Notes: generated by a model from the sequence alone, not told the origin. A stretch of DNA of 64,000 bases from Lepidurus packardi (GCA_023053545.1 JAKZAN010000007.1:1426001-1490000), one strand, 5' to 3'. Positions 24,601 through 39,200 are shown, numbered from the stretch's first letter. A program made the numbers and translations.

Positions 24601-27600
24601 CCCACAGTTTGGGTTTGTCTGGCCAGGAAATCCTATCTTCACTATATAGTCTCACTCAAGCATCAGATGAATGTTCTCGCAGTATATGTCTTCCTCTAGG
24701 TTTAAACGTGAAGCGAACTTCATTTACTCCCGCAATCGATTGGCCACGTATGGATTACAAAAAATGGTACCTGCTTGAAAAGGCAGCTGGAACCTGGAGC
24801 TTTCTCGAGTTCCCTGTTGCGTGACGTTTGGCTAGTGAGTCTCGGCATTTAGCTTAGTTTAGTTCCTTGTCACTTCCAGGTTGAATTACAGCCTTCTCAT
24901 ACCTCCCACGTTTTCGTAAAAATCCATGCAGCTTGCATGCGGAGGCAAGTCTTTTGAAGACTTGCTTATGGGTGAACATACCTACTGAAGCCTCTGAAAT
25001 CCCGTGCTTCGTGCTCCCAGCTTCCCATCAGGTTCCGAGCGTTTTCCTTCACAAACTTGACGAAGCTTTGCGGGTACGGTACGGTCCGGTCCACTGTTCC
25101 TCTTATGCCGCGCTTGCATATCTTAGTCCAAGGCAACAGCAAGAAAAACACACATGTGAGAGAGTCAGATTTTGACGTGTCGTGGCAATGGTGTAAGAGT
25201 GAATGCTTTTGTTATGGGACAGGTTTGTGTAGTTTCCATGCGACCCTAATTAATTCGTAAAGCAACGCTGCGCAAACTTACCATGGCTGTTCTGTTTCGA
25301 GCCATAGCACAACAGCAGTGGCAAGTATAGAAAATAGCTATTACTAGAAAAAGACTCCAAGTGCACAAGCTCACGATCTTTTCATCCGGGACCTTGACAA
25401 GTCCTCAGGCTTTGTTTCCCTTTTTTTTTTACCAGTGAGAGCTGTAACTGGTGATTTAAAGTCAGGTCTTGCATTGTGCACCGAGCAATGTTGAGCAGAG
25501 CACAGGACAAGAACGTCAGTCGCGGTCCATTGGTGCATATGTATACAGCCATCAAAGATTTTCAGACATAAGTAAGAGTGACTCTTACGCCAATTAGAGG
25601 TGTGGTCCTGTTTATCCAATAAAAGTGTTCTCAAATGTGACAACCGTTCACGTGAAACTAAACTATGCGGGGGCGGTTTCCCATTCAACCGCAGCTGAGT
25701 ACTGTGAGTGCATAGAGTAGAACGTGCAAATGATTTAATTTTTTTAAGAAGAAAAGTACTTTGCTAATAGTGTAACATGTGCCACCCATTCTGAACAAGT
25801 TCGAGTTCGAATTTTCAAATTGGGGTTACGATGTGGGCCCTATTCAGCAGCATTCGACTCCTCCGGAAGCCTTCCAAAAGGTACAAAGCTCTTTAATTTT
25901 TACGTGCTATGTGTGATGCGAATTTCTCGAGCGTGAAGCGTAAACAAGCTGGCTATATGTTCAGCCAGGAGGTTAGGTGATGTGCTTTCCTTTTTACCTT
26001 GACCTTTTTCTCACATACTGCAGAAAACACGCAGGCTAAAGGTACATTACGTATTGCAATGTTCGTGTCGTATTACTTTCTTTGATGTAAGAGCTTTGGC
26101 GCACCGGTTCGGGAGAACGGGCTTGTACGAAGCCTGTGTGCAGTAAGGGATGCGACTCTTCGGGAGGGAAAACTAACGGGAAAACGTAACCCGTTATTGA
26201 ATTTCAATGTCTATGGCTTCACTCGTAACAGCTTTCTTATTAGTAATTAGACTGGGGAATCTCCAGCGTTGTGCGTTTGTTCTTTTACATTAGTTTAGCG
26301 TAACAGTACAAACAGATTGTCTTCTCGTGTTTATCAGAGCGCAGGTTCAAGTATTGCGTTTTGGACAAGTTTTGGACCCTTTAAGTTCCCTGCTTTCTAT
26401 TGCTTAAGAGCCTCAATGGCCGTCATCATGGACCATTTAAGGTTTTTGGCGGAAAATAGCCCTTTTTTCGGTAATGACAAGTTAGCGTAGCAAGTCAAAG
26501 GTGAGTTTACCTTTTAAAAGCCTTAAGGCTGAGCAGATACAGGAGGTGCTTGAGGTTATTCCACCAGCCGATTTGAGAGTACAAAGGTCAGCCATTCACC
26601 TTCTTTCCAATGTGTCAGTGGTTGGATGCACTAGGATATTTTTTTTTACATATTTTAAACTGCATCTGCCCTTTGTATTCCATCGTTTCGCCTCAAGTCC
26701 GGTCAAACATTCATAAAAGAGAGAGTTGTTACACGTAAGGCAGGCAAGTCAGCAGGAAGGCTATAATGGGCACTTTATTACATAAAAGGGTATTCTAGAA
26801 AACCTGCGACCAATGCTTTTTACTATGGGTCGAATCAATTTTAGCTTTTTAATTTTGGCAACTTGTTTGCGTCATTTGGTCTAGTATGAATCACAGACTA
26901 AAGATTGCTGTTGCATACTTTTGGAATGTTGAATACATACACAATGATACCAAGTCATCGCGATTGCTTGTCGCGAGAAGTATTTCAGGTGTAATGCCTA
27001 CCTTGTAAGGTATGTCTCGCTACGTATCAAAGCGTCTCATTATTTTCCTTTTGAACTGAGATATTGAACATTGTTCCGGCCAAAGAAGCTGAAAGCAAAA
27101 GATAGCGATCGAATCGTGCTCGGAACACTTGGTTAGGAAAGAGAAGGTCATTTATCTTCAGCCATGACTATGCGAAGCAAAAACAATGATCCGAACTTGT
27201 CACGACCAAGTACCGTAATACACTCGTACTGACTATTATTTTCCATTGGTATAGTTAATTGGATATAAGGGCACGACAATTGGGAGCTCAACTAGAAAAA
27301 TGCCCTATTATTACGCAATAGAAACCTCTTCCCCCCAATAACAATCTAGCCCAAACACAAATTTAATGATGTTGCCACCCTCGGATCCAAAGTAAAATCT
27401 TTCCTTTTCCCGCGACAGAGTTTCCCCATCCTTACTTTTAGATTTTCACCATCTGTCGTGGGTTATAGAAAACCAGAATCTGTTTTGCTTGCATGCTTGG
27501 GACTCCCTTAACGCCTTAGTGTGCATTGCACAGACTCGGGCCAGCATGTCTTCCGTTCATTTGTTTTTGGTCGGAGGGGTAAGTAAGCCTACTACCGGTT

Positions 27601-30144
27601 TCAGGTATTTCCAACAGGGATTTTGACAAGAGCTTCCGTAGCATCGTGCTCGTTAATTACCCTTGACCCATTTTTATTATCGATACCTTCGAAACAATGT
27701 CGTTGTACTCCCGTACCGTATGAGGAGTACACTTCCCATTACAGTTTGGGTCAGGAGATCAACTCTGGGGGATGATGTCCTTTGGGGCTTGGTGTGCTCA
27801 AAACTCTGAAATATCATATCAAGGCAGCAGGCGATACTTGACCGCGTAAACGGTCTCTAATTATCTACTCACTGTTGCAGCGGCAGCGCCTTTTCCACAT
27901 AAGCATCGAACTATTCCGTTAGGCACGCTACGATGAAAGCGCCGTTTCCTTCTGATCTCTCTGAGGAAAACTTGACGAGTTCTCCACGAAGAGTATCGTG
28001 GGAGGACAGCTTCGATTTCAAGACCTTACATACCCCGAAGCCATAGAGCTTTTAGCATGGCCGAGGCGCCTGTATTACCCTAATGACCTCAAAGGTTAGT
28101 GTCTTTACCCTGTTAAAATGGACGGTTTAGTTTCCTTAAATGGAAGCATGTGGGTTTCCAGCAAAGTGCCCGACGTCACAAGAACCATTTCCTAGTTTCT
28201 GTTTATAAAATGATAATGCCATTTCCCATGTATAGCGTTTTTAGCTGTCGTGTCGACTTACTAACCTTCTTCCGCAATGACCCCCAAAACGTGTACACAA
28301 TGAAGCTATACAATGAAGTGTATACAATCCTTCTTAATGAGCCCAGGTTGGAAAAAAAAAGAGAAAAATCGGCATATCAAAACTGACAGGCGTAAATAAC
28401 CGTTTCTCCGTTGATTGTGGTGGTTGTTATTACACGTCTCAAGCTGGACAATCAAAACACTGACAGTGTTTGACTCTCCTTGCGTGGGAGCGACACCCTA
28501 ACAATGCCAACGAGTTAAAAGTTGATAAGCAATCATCAACAAGCCCCATCTCATGTCCAGCGAGATTTTCTCCGTTGTATACAAGAGGAAAGCAGGAATA
28601 GGTCAGGAGGTGGAGCTTTTGTGGTAGGTTTTGCAGCATTTCGGGAGAAACTTATTTGGCGAGAGCGTTTCCCTCTAAGCTGTCTTGAGGATGGCGTGGA
28701 GTAAGCATAATTATCTCACTCAGCCTCCTTTCAAGTCTGACATGACAAGACCCCTCTCTTGTGTTGTTTCGTTTCGTGATCCTCTTCACCTAAAACGGGA
28801 TTCTGGCTTACAGCCGTGTGGGGTTTAATCACTTCTTTGTCCAAGATGTTAAGAGATGATGAGGTCAGCGTTAGGTCGTCTGATCGTAAAAAGCGTTAAG
28901 ATGCTGGCTGTTCTGCTCGCAAAAGTTATTACGGAGCTCATTTGCATAGAACCGGTGCTCTCTTGGAAAGCCAGCCGTGAGGTTCTTTGGACGAAAAGTG
29001 GTAACAGAGCCCAGTCGATTTCTCTCTCGCTTTCAAGATGCTTTTCAGGACAATTCAAGCCCAATTTTTGTATCCATCATCTCCCAGAAGCTCACGTTAC
29101 ATCATTATGGCATGACTGCACGACGCGATGGGCGATGATGATTGCCATCCCAATACGGAATCGTGAGCTTCGTGTTAACTAGATGAGACCAAAACGGATC
29201 TTGGTCACTTTCTCCTTCGCTCTCAATGTCTCAGAAAACTAAAGCTGTTATGCAGCAAAAAAAAAATACTTATGGCCGTCTAAGGCGTTATGCTTTTCTA
29301 GAACGGGTGATTTATTTGAAAGTGGCCCATGTACTTATGGCAGCGTGCTTTTCGCACAAAGGTGTGACGGCGTCAAACCGGGCTATACAACTATATATTA
29401 TATCCTTTTTTAAGCATCTCATTACTGTGAATACGTTTCAAGGTGTGTATTTCGTAACGTTTTGGCTGACGAAGGCTCATGTGTATTAAAATGCAGAGTA
29501 ATTAATGCAGCGTGATGAGGTTCTTGGTGTGGTGAGTAGGAAAGGTTAGTTTGTATTGTCTTGGGGCTTTTGCGGTTCCACACACGATTTTCTTCCTTAC
29601 GTTAGAGCGGTTGAGATGTTCCAAGAAAGCGGGAGTGACCACAACTAATGGGTCGCTTCTTTAAGCGTTCGCAACTTGTTTTTGTTGGGCTTTTTGAGGA
29701 GGTGACATGCCAAAATTGTCGAACAACGTGACGTTTTGACAACACAACGGCTCTGAATGCCAATGAAGGGAGGAAAAGCAACCCTTCACTGCCACTTGAA
29801 GGTCGTTTGTAACCAATGAGAAAAAAATTATACTTTCCATCATAATGCCTTAATATCAATTATACAAATACTATTTTCAGCATTTAGCTTGATAGATTGT
29901 TTCCAAAGCGAGGCCCACAATATGTTTTATTTTACATAAAAACAATTAAAAACTCTCTAGATAAACGTCTAATAATATTTGCGAGAAACACATTTGATTT
30001 TGTAATTAATAAAAAAAAATTCATGGGACTACCCTTTGGGAAGCTGTTCAAACAATTTTGGACACGGACGGAATGTCGCAAGATTTTAGGTGAAGAACGA
30101 ACCAGTCTTGGTGGTGTAAAACCGCACTTGTGCTTCTATATTGG

Positions 30145-30177
<33 letters not shown>

Positions 30178-33100
30178 CCAGAAGCTGTATGTAAGCTTGA
30201 GCTTTGGTTTTTGCAACGTTTTTCGCCGCTTTGGCCAGCTCGTTTATCTATGGCCTTGCTCACGCCATGTCTTTGTTCCACGCCAGCAGCAGTTCAGCAG
30301 CCCCCAGCTAAATTCTTTCCAACAGTAACCATCTGAAGGTGTGAAACATTGTCCACGTTTTTTTTTCTCCCTTCGATGTATCGAGCATGTTTTTGGTAGA
30401 AAATAACAGCACCAAAAAGTGACGTGGTGGAAAAAGGCGTCGTTTTGATCCATGTTTTTCGAGAGAATAGAACATAAGGAGGTACGGGTGACGACTCGAA
30501 ACTTTGAAACTTTGATGATGGTCTGTAGTGCCCGAATGACCCCAAGTTCCAGGTAAAATCCATTGAATCGTCCATTTCCAGCTTTTGTTATGCAAAAAGT
30601 TTGGCCTTTCAACAGAAGTTCGCATCGTCACCAAATCCATTCTTTTCATCTATAACGCAAATCTCCAGGAAAAAAATAGGGACCAAAGCTATATAGCACT
30701 CCGGGGTGTCTTCTTCGCTTTAAATTCAGTTACCACCCTCGCAGTGTCGTGGTCCATGTCCGTATCCAAGCTTCAGTGACAAAATGGAGAGCAATTTAAC
30801 ATCTATCTTAGTTCTTCTCTGCGCACGACCTGTCCACAAGATGGATCCAATTTGCATTCGGTTCAATTTCATGATCCATAGTCGTTTTCCCAGGCACTCG
30901 TACGACGTACACACGACCATACAACGTCTTTCTTAAAGTGTATTATTATAGGGCTCCTGGCTGTGTTTCCGATAAAAAAAAAGCAAGCTTGTAAGCACGA
31001 TTTGAGGGCGAAAGAAGGTCACGTTTAATTTTAGGTGATTGCATCGTGTTTTACAGTACAGCGAAAAAAAATGGACCCACTTTCTCTGTTCATCCTCTGC
31101 GTAATCGATTGGGGTTAGTTGCGGTATTCGTTTACGCCATGGGAACGTATACCCATCTAGAGCTGCGAGTGTTGTTGGTTTCAGTTTGGGGTTGTGCTGC
31201 TATTGACTCAATCAATCGCTCCCATGGGAGATGTTAACCGGTTAGGATGATACGTTGTGGGCTGCAGGGCGTTGTCTTCTGGGTTCCGAAGAAAAGCGCG
31301 AGTGAGGTTTCCACGGGTAATACTGTTTTTTGTAGTGCAACAAAAAGTGGAAAAAAAGAAAACAGACAGCTTCTGATTGTTGGGCGAGAAAAAAGGTATT
31401 ATCTTTTGCCAGGATGAAATGGATGACCCTTTATGAATGCTGGGTAGATCTCGGGGAGCATGTCGCAGATCGTTGTAAATTGGCGTGTCCGCAAAAGTCT
31501 TCGTTGTCCCTCCTACAAGTGTCTTGGGGCTTCTTATTGCTGGTCACAGTCCGAGCTTGGGATTGTAGACGTGACGTTTCTACTTTTGGCTTGGTTTTCG
31601 CGCTTTTGCTGCTGCTGTTGCAGAAGTAGTAAAAATTGGAATGAGCATTGACCCCGTATCTTACCTTCCTGCAACTTGTAACCACAGGGGACGTAACGAA
31701 AAAAAGTCGTACTCGAGCGAAGAAATTACAGGAAAAGCGCAAAGCAGCATTCACTGCAACAAAGGGTCAGTACAAAAGGTTGGGAGTGCTGTTTTGCGAT
31801 GAGGCTAAGCTGGGGAGCTGGGGAGGGATTGAGAAGTTTCGAACCAAGTACTGGTGGCCCTGACCACACAATTTTGGTTCTCTCTCGCTCTCTCAGCGCT
31901 TGGGTTCCTCTAGCGCAACTCTTTTAAAACAGGAAGCCAGTATTGGGAGAATGGCTAATGGCAAACCTGTTTCTGATTAGCAACTGTCAATCGTGAAAAT
32001 CAGTTGGGCTTAGCGGATGTAAGATTACAGTGTCGAAAGGGAAACTTGCTTTTCGTTACTGGTGGGGTAAAAACAGTTGACGACAGGCTCGTTTTTCGTG
32101 CAGTCCATGTAGTATAAGCTGTAGGGGTATTGAGGAACCATTTGGGGTTGATGAGATGCCAATGCACGAGGTTTTCTTATGTGTGTGAGGGCCAACAATG
32201 AATTGCTCCGCCCCATTCCCCCTATCCGCTCGGCCCGAGTCCGGTTTGGCGTGCTGTTACCTGGAGCAGAGCTGCGTTGTACACGTTGAGTGTAGAGGTG
32301 TATACTGGGTTAGTATAAGCTGCATCACCCGAAGCATTGGCTTCGGATTTGAACCCGTGCGAGGTTGCGAGAAAGAGAGACTGGAAAGCTCCGCGCTGGG
32401 TGCATGGTGGTCTTGCTTCAAGTGAGGAAGTTTTTATCGATTTATGTGCCGTGGACTTTTTTTGGTTGCTTTTACGGTCATTGGCTTGATTACTACAAAA
32501 AAGGTTGTTTGGAACCTTGAGTGATTAAATAGTACTGGTGCTGCAGCAAATTTGTTGGTTTTATTTTGGAGGGGAGCACTGCATGAACGAGTTAAAGCAA
32601 TTGCCGGTACGCAATTGTTAGCCCTCTTTGAAGTGAAAGTGGTTTCCTTGTGTTTCTCTGGGAAAAGGGACTGCTTGAATGCACATCAGGCCAATCTCAT
32701 TTCGGTTTGTTCGCTATTGAGAAGCGTACCAAGGACAGTGTCACTTTTTTGTTCCCGTCTTTGTGCCTTGGAAATAACAAACTGGAGCCACTAGGCAATG
32801 TATAGTCCCAGAAAACCACTGTTGTCGGTTTTTTATAGAAGAGAGGTGACTCACAAGAACGTGAAAGCGCAACTATGAACTGAAATGTGTCGCTAAAACA
32901 CAAACAAGCTCATGAAGCTTGGGGGTGACTGTACTGTCCACACCAGCTTGAGGTTGTGAAGAGTGGCTAATTCAGATTCACTGGCTTTTCCGAAACCCGA
33001 GCTGCTAAATACGTGGGGCTCGCGATTTGGACGTGGACCGTGAAGGCGACAAATGTTCGCTAACAAGAAGCTGCGGTTATCAGTGTTTAACGTGGTATCA

Positions 33101-33190
33101 GCTGCCAATCTGGCCCTTTATATTGCAAGGTGTGGAGTACTTGGGTGGTTTTCCGCGTAAAGGAAGTGGTTAATTTGAGCTACCATCTCC
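21614..33190. other. 11.6-kb gene-free interval upstream of Shroom
   Basis: Lies between the CSRP start and the first Shroom coding exon I can support. Only short domain-less frames appear on both strands. A T run of about 29 at 30146-30174, flanked by TTGGC and AAGCCA, is the most visible simple repeat. Upstream untranslated exons, or a PDZ-encoding exon of a longer Shroom isoform, could be here, but I did not find one. No tRNA cloverleaf seen. Confidence 0.5.
30146..30174 (+). repeat. Poly-T tract
   Basis: About 29 consecutive T. It is bounded by short inverted flanks (TGGC before, GCCA after), so the stretch reads as a tiny palindrome around the homopolymer. It could be an old poly-A end of a minus-strand retroposed sequence, but no body or target duplication was seen. 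Confidence 0.85.
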
Positions 33191-33279
33191 ATGATGGCGA
33201 CCAAACGCGACAAAAAAGCCCTTTTCCCCTTCATCAAACCCAAAGGCAGTATCAAGAAAGACATCCAAGAGCTGCGAAG
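33191..33279 (+). other. First Shroom coding exon (PDZ-less N-terminus)
   Basis: A 29-codon, strongly basic exon starting with two Met codons, with an in-frame TGA four codons upstream. It ends AG|GTAAGA, leaving two bases that exactly complete the first codon of the exon at 37273. The peptide is rich in Lys (KRDKK, KPKGSIKK). Codon choice differs from the AT-rich flanks. It is too short for the usual Shroom PDZ domain, so it probably marks an alternative, PDZ-less isoform. The assignment is inference from splice phase and composition. Confidence 0.65.
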
Positions 33280-36200
33280 GTAAGAAGCCTGGCATACCAA
33301 GGCTAAAACTCGAATTTCGAACGTCTAGTCCCCGTTTTTTTCTTTTTCTCTGGGGGGGCTGTCCAACGACATGTTTAAGTTAACCCTTTGGGAATGAAGT
33401 GTGTAAAAGACGCTCCAGTTGCAGACGATGTGTGTTCATTTGTCACCCACCGTCTGCAGAGCGTTAACATGTTAGCGAGCCCAGGCGTTTATGCAGCATA
33501 ATTTAACAGATGAAGGCTGGTTCTCGGTCCGTCAACTTTGAATCTTGCCCGCGGTTTTACGCCCGCGGTTTGGGACGTTGGAAGACATCTCTAAAGGAAA
33601 CATCGTGCGAAATTTGGCTCATGGGGCTCCAAAGGTTTTCCGTGTTGTTAGAGTATAGGGGAGGGAAGAATAAGCGAAGCATTAAATAGCAGAATGGCAG
33701 GAATTCACACACGAAATTTGTGAATAAAATGAAATCCTCTACCACATTCCACTAATGATTTCTTGCATGGCCCATTGCATGCACTTCTCCTGTGGCAAAC
33801 CTACCAAACCCTCAGCCTCTTACCCGACCGTTATCTGAAAATTAAATAAATGGAACTTGGACTAAACAAGGAATGTGCGGGGAAAAGGAAGAGATAATCG
33901 ACTGTCAAGAAATGCCGATGAAAGAGGTGTGGGATAGTTTTGGCCTTGGTATTTGATTTTTCAGATTTTCCCGAACAAAGTTGTTTCTTGGAGAAGCGAG
34001 GAGGGCGCGGACATTCCGTAGAGGGTGGTCCATTCTTTATTTTATTATTTTTGGCTTTTAGTTGTACGGAGTTTCTCTTTTTTTTACGTGAGGGTGAAAC
34101 CGTTTCTCAAAAAACCTGCTGCCCAACCTGTTTGAGGAGCTGAGCCTTAGGAAGATTCTTATCCATTTGCAAATGCAGTACGCGTTTGCGTAAATAGGGG
34201 CGTATAAGCCTGTACAGCCCAAACCAGGCAAATCTACAAGTTTCACGCAGAGCACGCAGAGTGACCCAACGTTATGTTACTTTTATGCCTCTCATAAGGT
34301 TTCTTGCATAAGATGCATTGAATACAAGTCTTTGTTTGTCGAGTTAACGCGCTAATATACTGTGGCGTTCACGAAATATCGGTAAGAAGGGGCTCATTCC
34401 CGTTTCACCATACATGGGATGCAAACCGTGAGGTACTCGTGTGAGACATTAACATGGGCGAACGATACCCAAATGCCCCTTGAACTGTTTTTCTTAAAAA
34501 AAACTGCATAAACCGTTAAGTTTTTTACTTTCATACGAAAATCTCAGGTGTCAGTACTATCATTCCAAGCTTCCCTGACGCGAATTTCACAAAAGTTTCC
34601 TAGATTGGCTATTAAGATAGCGCGTTTTTACGATCCTCCTCGATTTAAAGGGCCAGCCCTTCTAATTATAATTTGGCGAGAGCTGCAACGACCTTTAATA
34701 TAATTTTCTCCTTTTTATTTACTTTTTAAAAGCAATGTAATAGAAGGATGTGTAATTAAACTGCATACTTCGTTTTGTATGTCGTCCTTTTTTTCTACTC
34801 GGAAACTTGCAAGATGGTGAGTTGCGCTTTTCGTCTTTTCTTCTCACCTTTGTTAAACATTCTTAAAAGTGCATCGTCTTGTTCGAATTAACTTCTGGTC
34901 CGAGCAAACAGGCTAGCGTGTATTGGCAGATTCACCTAGGCGTGGTTGGCCAACCTGAAAGCAACCATCGTTTAATGGCTGATGAGTAATCCAAGTAAAA
35001 CGCATGCACGTCAAAGAGGAGCGGACAGTTTACGCTGAGATCGTTAATATGAATGGGCAATTGTGTATTTGCACGGCAATGGGCTTGGCCCCAGCTAGTA
35101 TTAGGGTTTGCCATTCTCCAAGTTGCAACTTTTGGAGGCAAAGTTTTCTCCTATATTACGTAGCAATTATGACGCTGATATATAACGCGAGGCTTGGCAA
35201 CATAACAGCCCAAGACCCTTGGTCATATTTTTTATTTTTTGGTTCGTCATGTTTATTTTCCATTTGCATGGGTACTGTGCGCATACGTTGGGTCTGAGGG
35301 CAAAAAGGGGAAAGAAAAGACCTGTGCAACAATGCTTATATGAACGGTAGGTCGTCCAACCGAACCGAGCCCTTCCCCTCGTGTGTCTTTTTTCTATATA
35401 TGGTACCTGTGTACTTGAAAAGCTTTGGGTTGAAGATGGAAGAGAAGAGAACCGGTCTTAGGTTAGAATGCTGCTGGCAAGGTGAAGTCAGCCAGTACAT
35501 CTTGTATCTTGTGCATCCTTCTGGCTGGCTGCTGGCGTCTCTCGTTCCTTCTGGTCTCCCCCGTCTTCCGTGTGTTTCTTATCATTTTTTGATGCCGTTT
35601 TTGAAAAGCTATGCTCCATGTCTGTACGGGTCTATCACGCTGGCAAGAAGTGTTGCCAAGCTCCATATGACTTGGCCTTAACCTTCGGCGAACTTTCTCG
35701 TCAGCTCAGATTTTGCATGTCAATTACCTGTTTTGCGTTAATGTTTATTCCTAGGGTTTGCTTTACCATGGCGATTTATTTCGCAACGTTGCATGAAGCC
35801 AAAAAAAGAAACAATACAAAAAACAAAATGAAAACTCACACACCGGAGGTAGTTTACATGAGAACGAATGGTCTCATTTTAATTTGATACCTGCCTTTTG
35901 TGTTTACGTCTAGTGAGGTCAGAGAATACTCAAAGAGGTAGATAGGAGATGATACAGATAGAGAGCTATGTAAGCTTACATGATAATAGGTATAACCTGC
36001 TAATGTGTGTTAGCTGCCTGAAAAGCCCAATTAAAAGTCTTGGTGGGGTTTGGGGGAAAATATAAAACGAAAATAAAACTCAAATTCAGAATCTGGCAAT
36101 CGGAAAGCCCTTATCTCCCAAGCCAAGGTCAGAAATGAACTAGCTTGTTCTCGTTTGACGTTATATACACACCTCTTATATGTTTTGGTCAGTTGGTTGA

Positions 36201-39200
36201 AGCCAAAGTGTTTTACATAGGGCCAATTCCATGCACTCGTATCAGCAAAATCACAGCCCTAAATCCCCCGTTGGGGCAAACTGAAATATACTGTCCTTCG
36301 AGTGTTATGCATAGTGCTTTGAGTGTTACGTTTGATGCATATTGCTTGACTAATGAGAGCGCGTGTTCCGAAAGCCAACGATTGGTTTGTGGGAGAAGTT
36401 TAGCGTTTTTAGATCACCATGTTTTTTTCCAACTTTTTTGGGTGCCCACCTAGCACTGTTTCTTTTCAAACTAACGAAGCTGAAAGTTGTTTATCCATTG
36501 TAAAGGTGTTTTAGAAAGAAAAAGTGGCAAACACCCCCCCAAAAAAAAATGAAAATGAAGGTCCATTTCCAAACGACTAAAAACTGAATTCCGGATGTAG
36601 TTTAAGTTCAGGGCATGGAAGTTGTGTCGTATATTACTCTGCGGGGCACTTTTTTGGATAGGTTTCGTGTAGGTTTCCTATGCAGATACCTTAGCTCTGC
36701 AAGTTTTAAAAGTTTTTTTTTTTTACTTATGCATGTAATAGTGTTGCAGTTGAAAAAGTTTAAAATATTCTTTGAGGTCAGATGACTTGAAAGTCTTACG
36801 TATAAGTTCTTTTCAGACGTAAGGGTAAGGGTTAAGATGTTGGCGTTTGTTCGCTTATCTAAAATTGAAATCACTGCAGCTCTTGATCCTGAGCTAGCAT
36901 AATTTCCCTACTGGGATTGCCACAGTTCCATGTTTACTGGCCGACTTGGGCACGAAGCTTTAACCTTCCTGCTTAGTACATGCTGCCAAACAGTATTATT
37001 AGGAGGTGTTAGCGTCAATTTACGTCGCCGAGTAGTCGTCGTCTGATGCTATTTTTTATACTTTCCCAATTACAGTTTCCACATATCACGTTTCTTTGGG
37101 ATCCATGTGCCTGCTGTGTACTTTGCTTTATTACAAGCTGCATACAAATCTAGTTCTGGTCTTTGTAAAGGGCCGGGCTGTGTTATTTATACGTTAAAAC
37201 GTGCAATTGCATGTATGAGAACTGAAATACTCGTTATTAACAATCGTTCTCTTTTCTTTTCATTTTTTTTAGGAGTAGCCAATCCGGTGCTGAAGAAGGA
37301 GATGGAGGTGCGCAAGATATCCATCAACCCGTCCAGCGAAGGGAGTCTGCTCGCCTATCATCTGCGTCCAAATTATTTAAGCATCTAAAACCGGAACGCC
37401 ATCATCCCGCGTATTCGAGCGAGGGCAAGGGGCTTCGGAAACGCAGGCAACCTTGGGCTTCTGAACGCGAACTTAATGTCGCGTCGCGAGCCCGTGCTGA
37501 TGATGGTCACGGTACTCTTAAAACGCTCTCCAACAAGGACCGAAGCCGTAGTTTTAATGAACAAGACCGGATGGTTCATACCTCACCTTCAGGTCCGGCC
37601 GACAAAGAAAACGAGGCTGGTTTCGGTAACGACAAGGAGCCCCCCAAATGGCGATTTCGTTTGCGTAACTCCGCAGCAGCAGCAGCAGCAGCAGTACCAG
37701 CAGCCAGTCCGGAACCGATGTATACCACTAAACTTCGCCCTGCTTCTCCTGAACCCGTTCCAAATCCGGCACCATCGCAACACAGGAAAAGCCATTCCTT
37801 TTCCAGCCCTGGACATGCCAAGCCAAATGAACCCCAAACCATTCTCCCCGATAAGATTGACCACACGCTGCCAGAGAGCATTTATGCAAATGTGATTGAA
37901 ACGAAACCCCTCGCCAGAGAAGAGCTTCATTGTGCAGAACCCATTTATACCAACGCCGTCCAGCTAAGCAACACAGACCACGAGCCTGACTACGCCAATA
38001 TTGAGCAATTGCAGATCAGCAAGGAACCTGATCTTTTGCAAAATTTGCCCAATCTGCACCATCACATGCCCCAACTCAATGCGGCTGCTTCGCCTTCCTC
38101 CGCGTCCAGCCCATCTCGTCGTTCTTCGCAACCTAGCAGCGAAGGCGACTCGAAGATGAGCGGATGCGGTAGACACGCTTTAGCCTTGCCGTTAAACCGG
38201 AGTGTTAGTATGAGTTTGACGTCAACAACCACAGCCAACAGAGACATTGAGGTCGATTCTGTACCCCCTGCTTCCGTTGGTCCCGGACTTGGGCTTTTGA
38301 CGAACAGGTAAGAAATTGGGACTTCTTTGTTCCGTTCCCTGCTCCTCCTCAACCTCTGAGCGTGCTCAAACTTTGGATTCCCAATTCCAAGTTGGAAAAG
38401 AACACAGTTTTGACTTTTGTCCCCTTTTCTTCTTTGTTTCGTAGAAAAGGGGGCATCATCTGGTAATGGCATTATGATGTCCGAAGTTTTTTCTTTTTGT
38501 CTGCTGCCAGAACTCTTATGGCCTGCTAATGGCGACAATTGAGCTTTGAGTCAGGATACAAAGCGTTTTTGTCTTCTAGTTTTCTAGCAGGGAAAGGTGT
38601 TGGCCTTGTTCAATTCAGGGAGAATTGCAGACTCAGGACTTCTTGACATGCAGAGATGGATTGGGGCTCTTGTAAAGTCAACTTCAGTATTAAGTTCGTA
38701 TTTTCCGTGTGGCGGAATTTTGGACTATCGAGGATCACTCAAGTGTCGAAAGGCTTTTGGCACATTTTGGCGCATTTGCGTACACTGACGTCAGGGTATT
38801 GTGGCAGATGGCAAGTAGCGTGATGGATTTGCTGGTTCTGGTGTCACTTGTATTTTTATTCGCAAGTTCGATGCCCCGTGTCATCATCGCTCAAATGGCT
38901 TCAACTTTCTTTGAGGAAGTGGAAGTCGAGATGCATATAGCGAATTTCATAAACTTTATTGCTGTTAAGCGTATAATGAAGGGTTTTTTTTCGTAAAGAT
39001 GAAAGATCTCTAGAGATTGGCATGCGTCATTTACGCCCAGTTTACGTCACCACCGAAAGTTATTCATCAGTAGAAAACGATTAGCCCAAAAAGAGAAAGA
39101 AGAAAAAAGCTAAAGAATTCTGTCGGTTTTCGGTTGGCATGTCCGTCGAGCGCTCATGTATAAGGACTCTTTGTCCATATGTTGGTTACACACAGCCGAG

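Noticed and set aside
30146-30174. Poly-T as the tail of a reverse-strand SINE or processed copy
   Set aside because: No SINE body, internal promoter boxes or target-site duplication next to the tract.
32340-32360. tRNA B-box-like sequence on the minus strand (GGTTCAAATCC)
   Set aside because: The T-arm stem does not pair and no acceptor stem or A box lies at the right distance.
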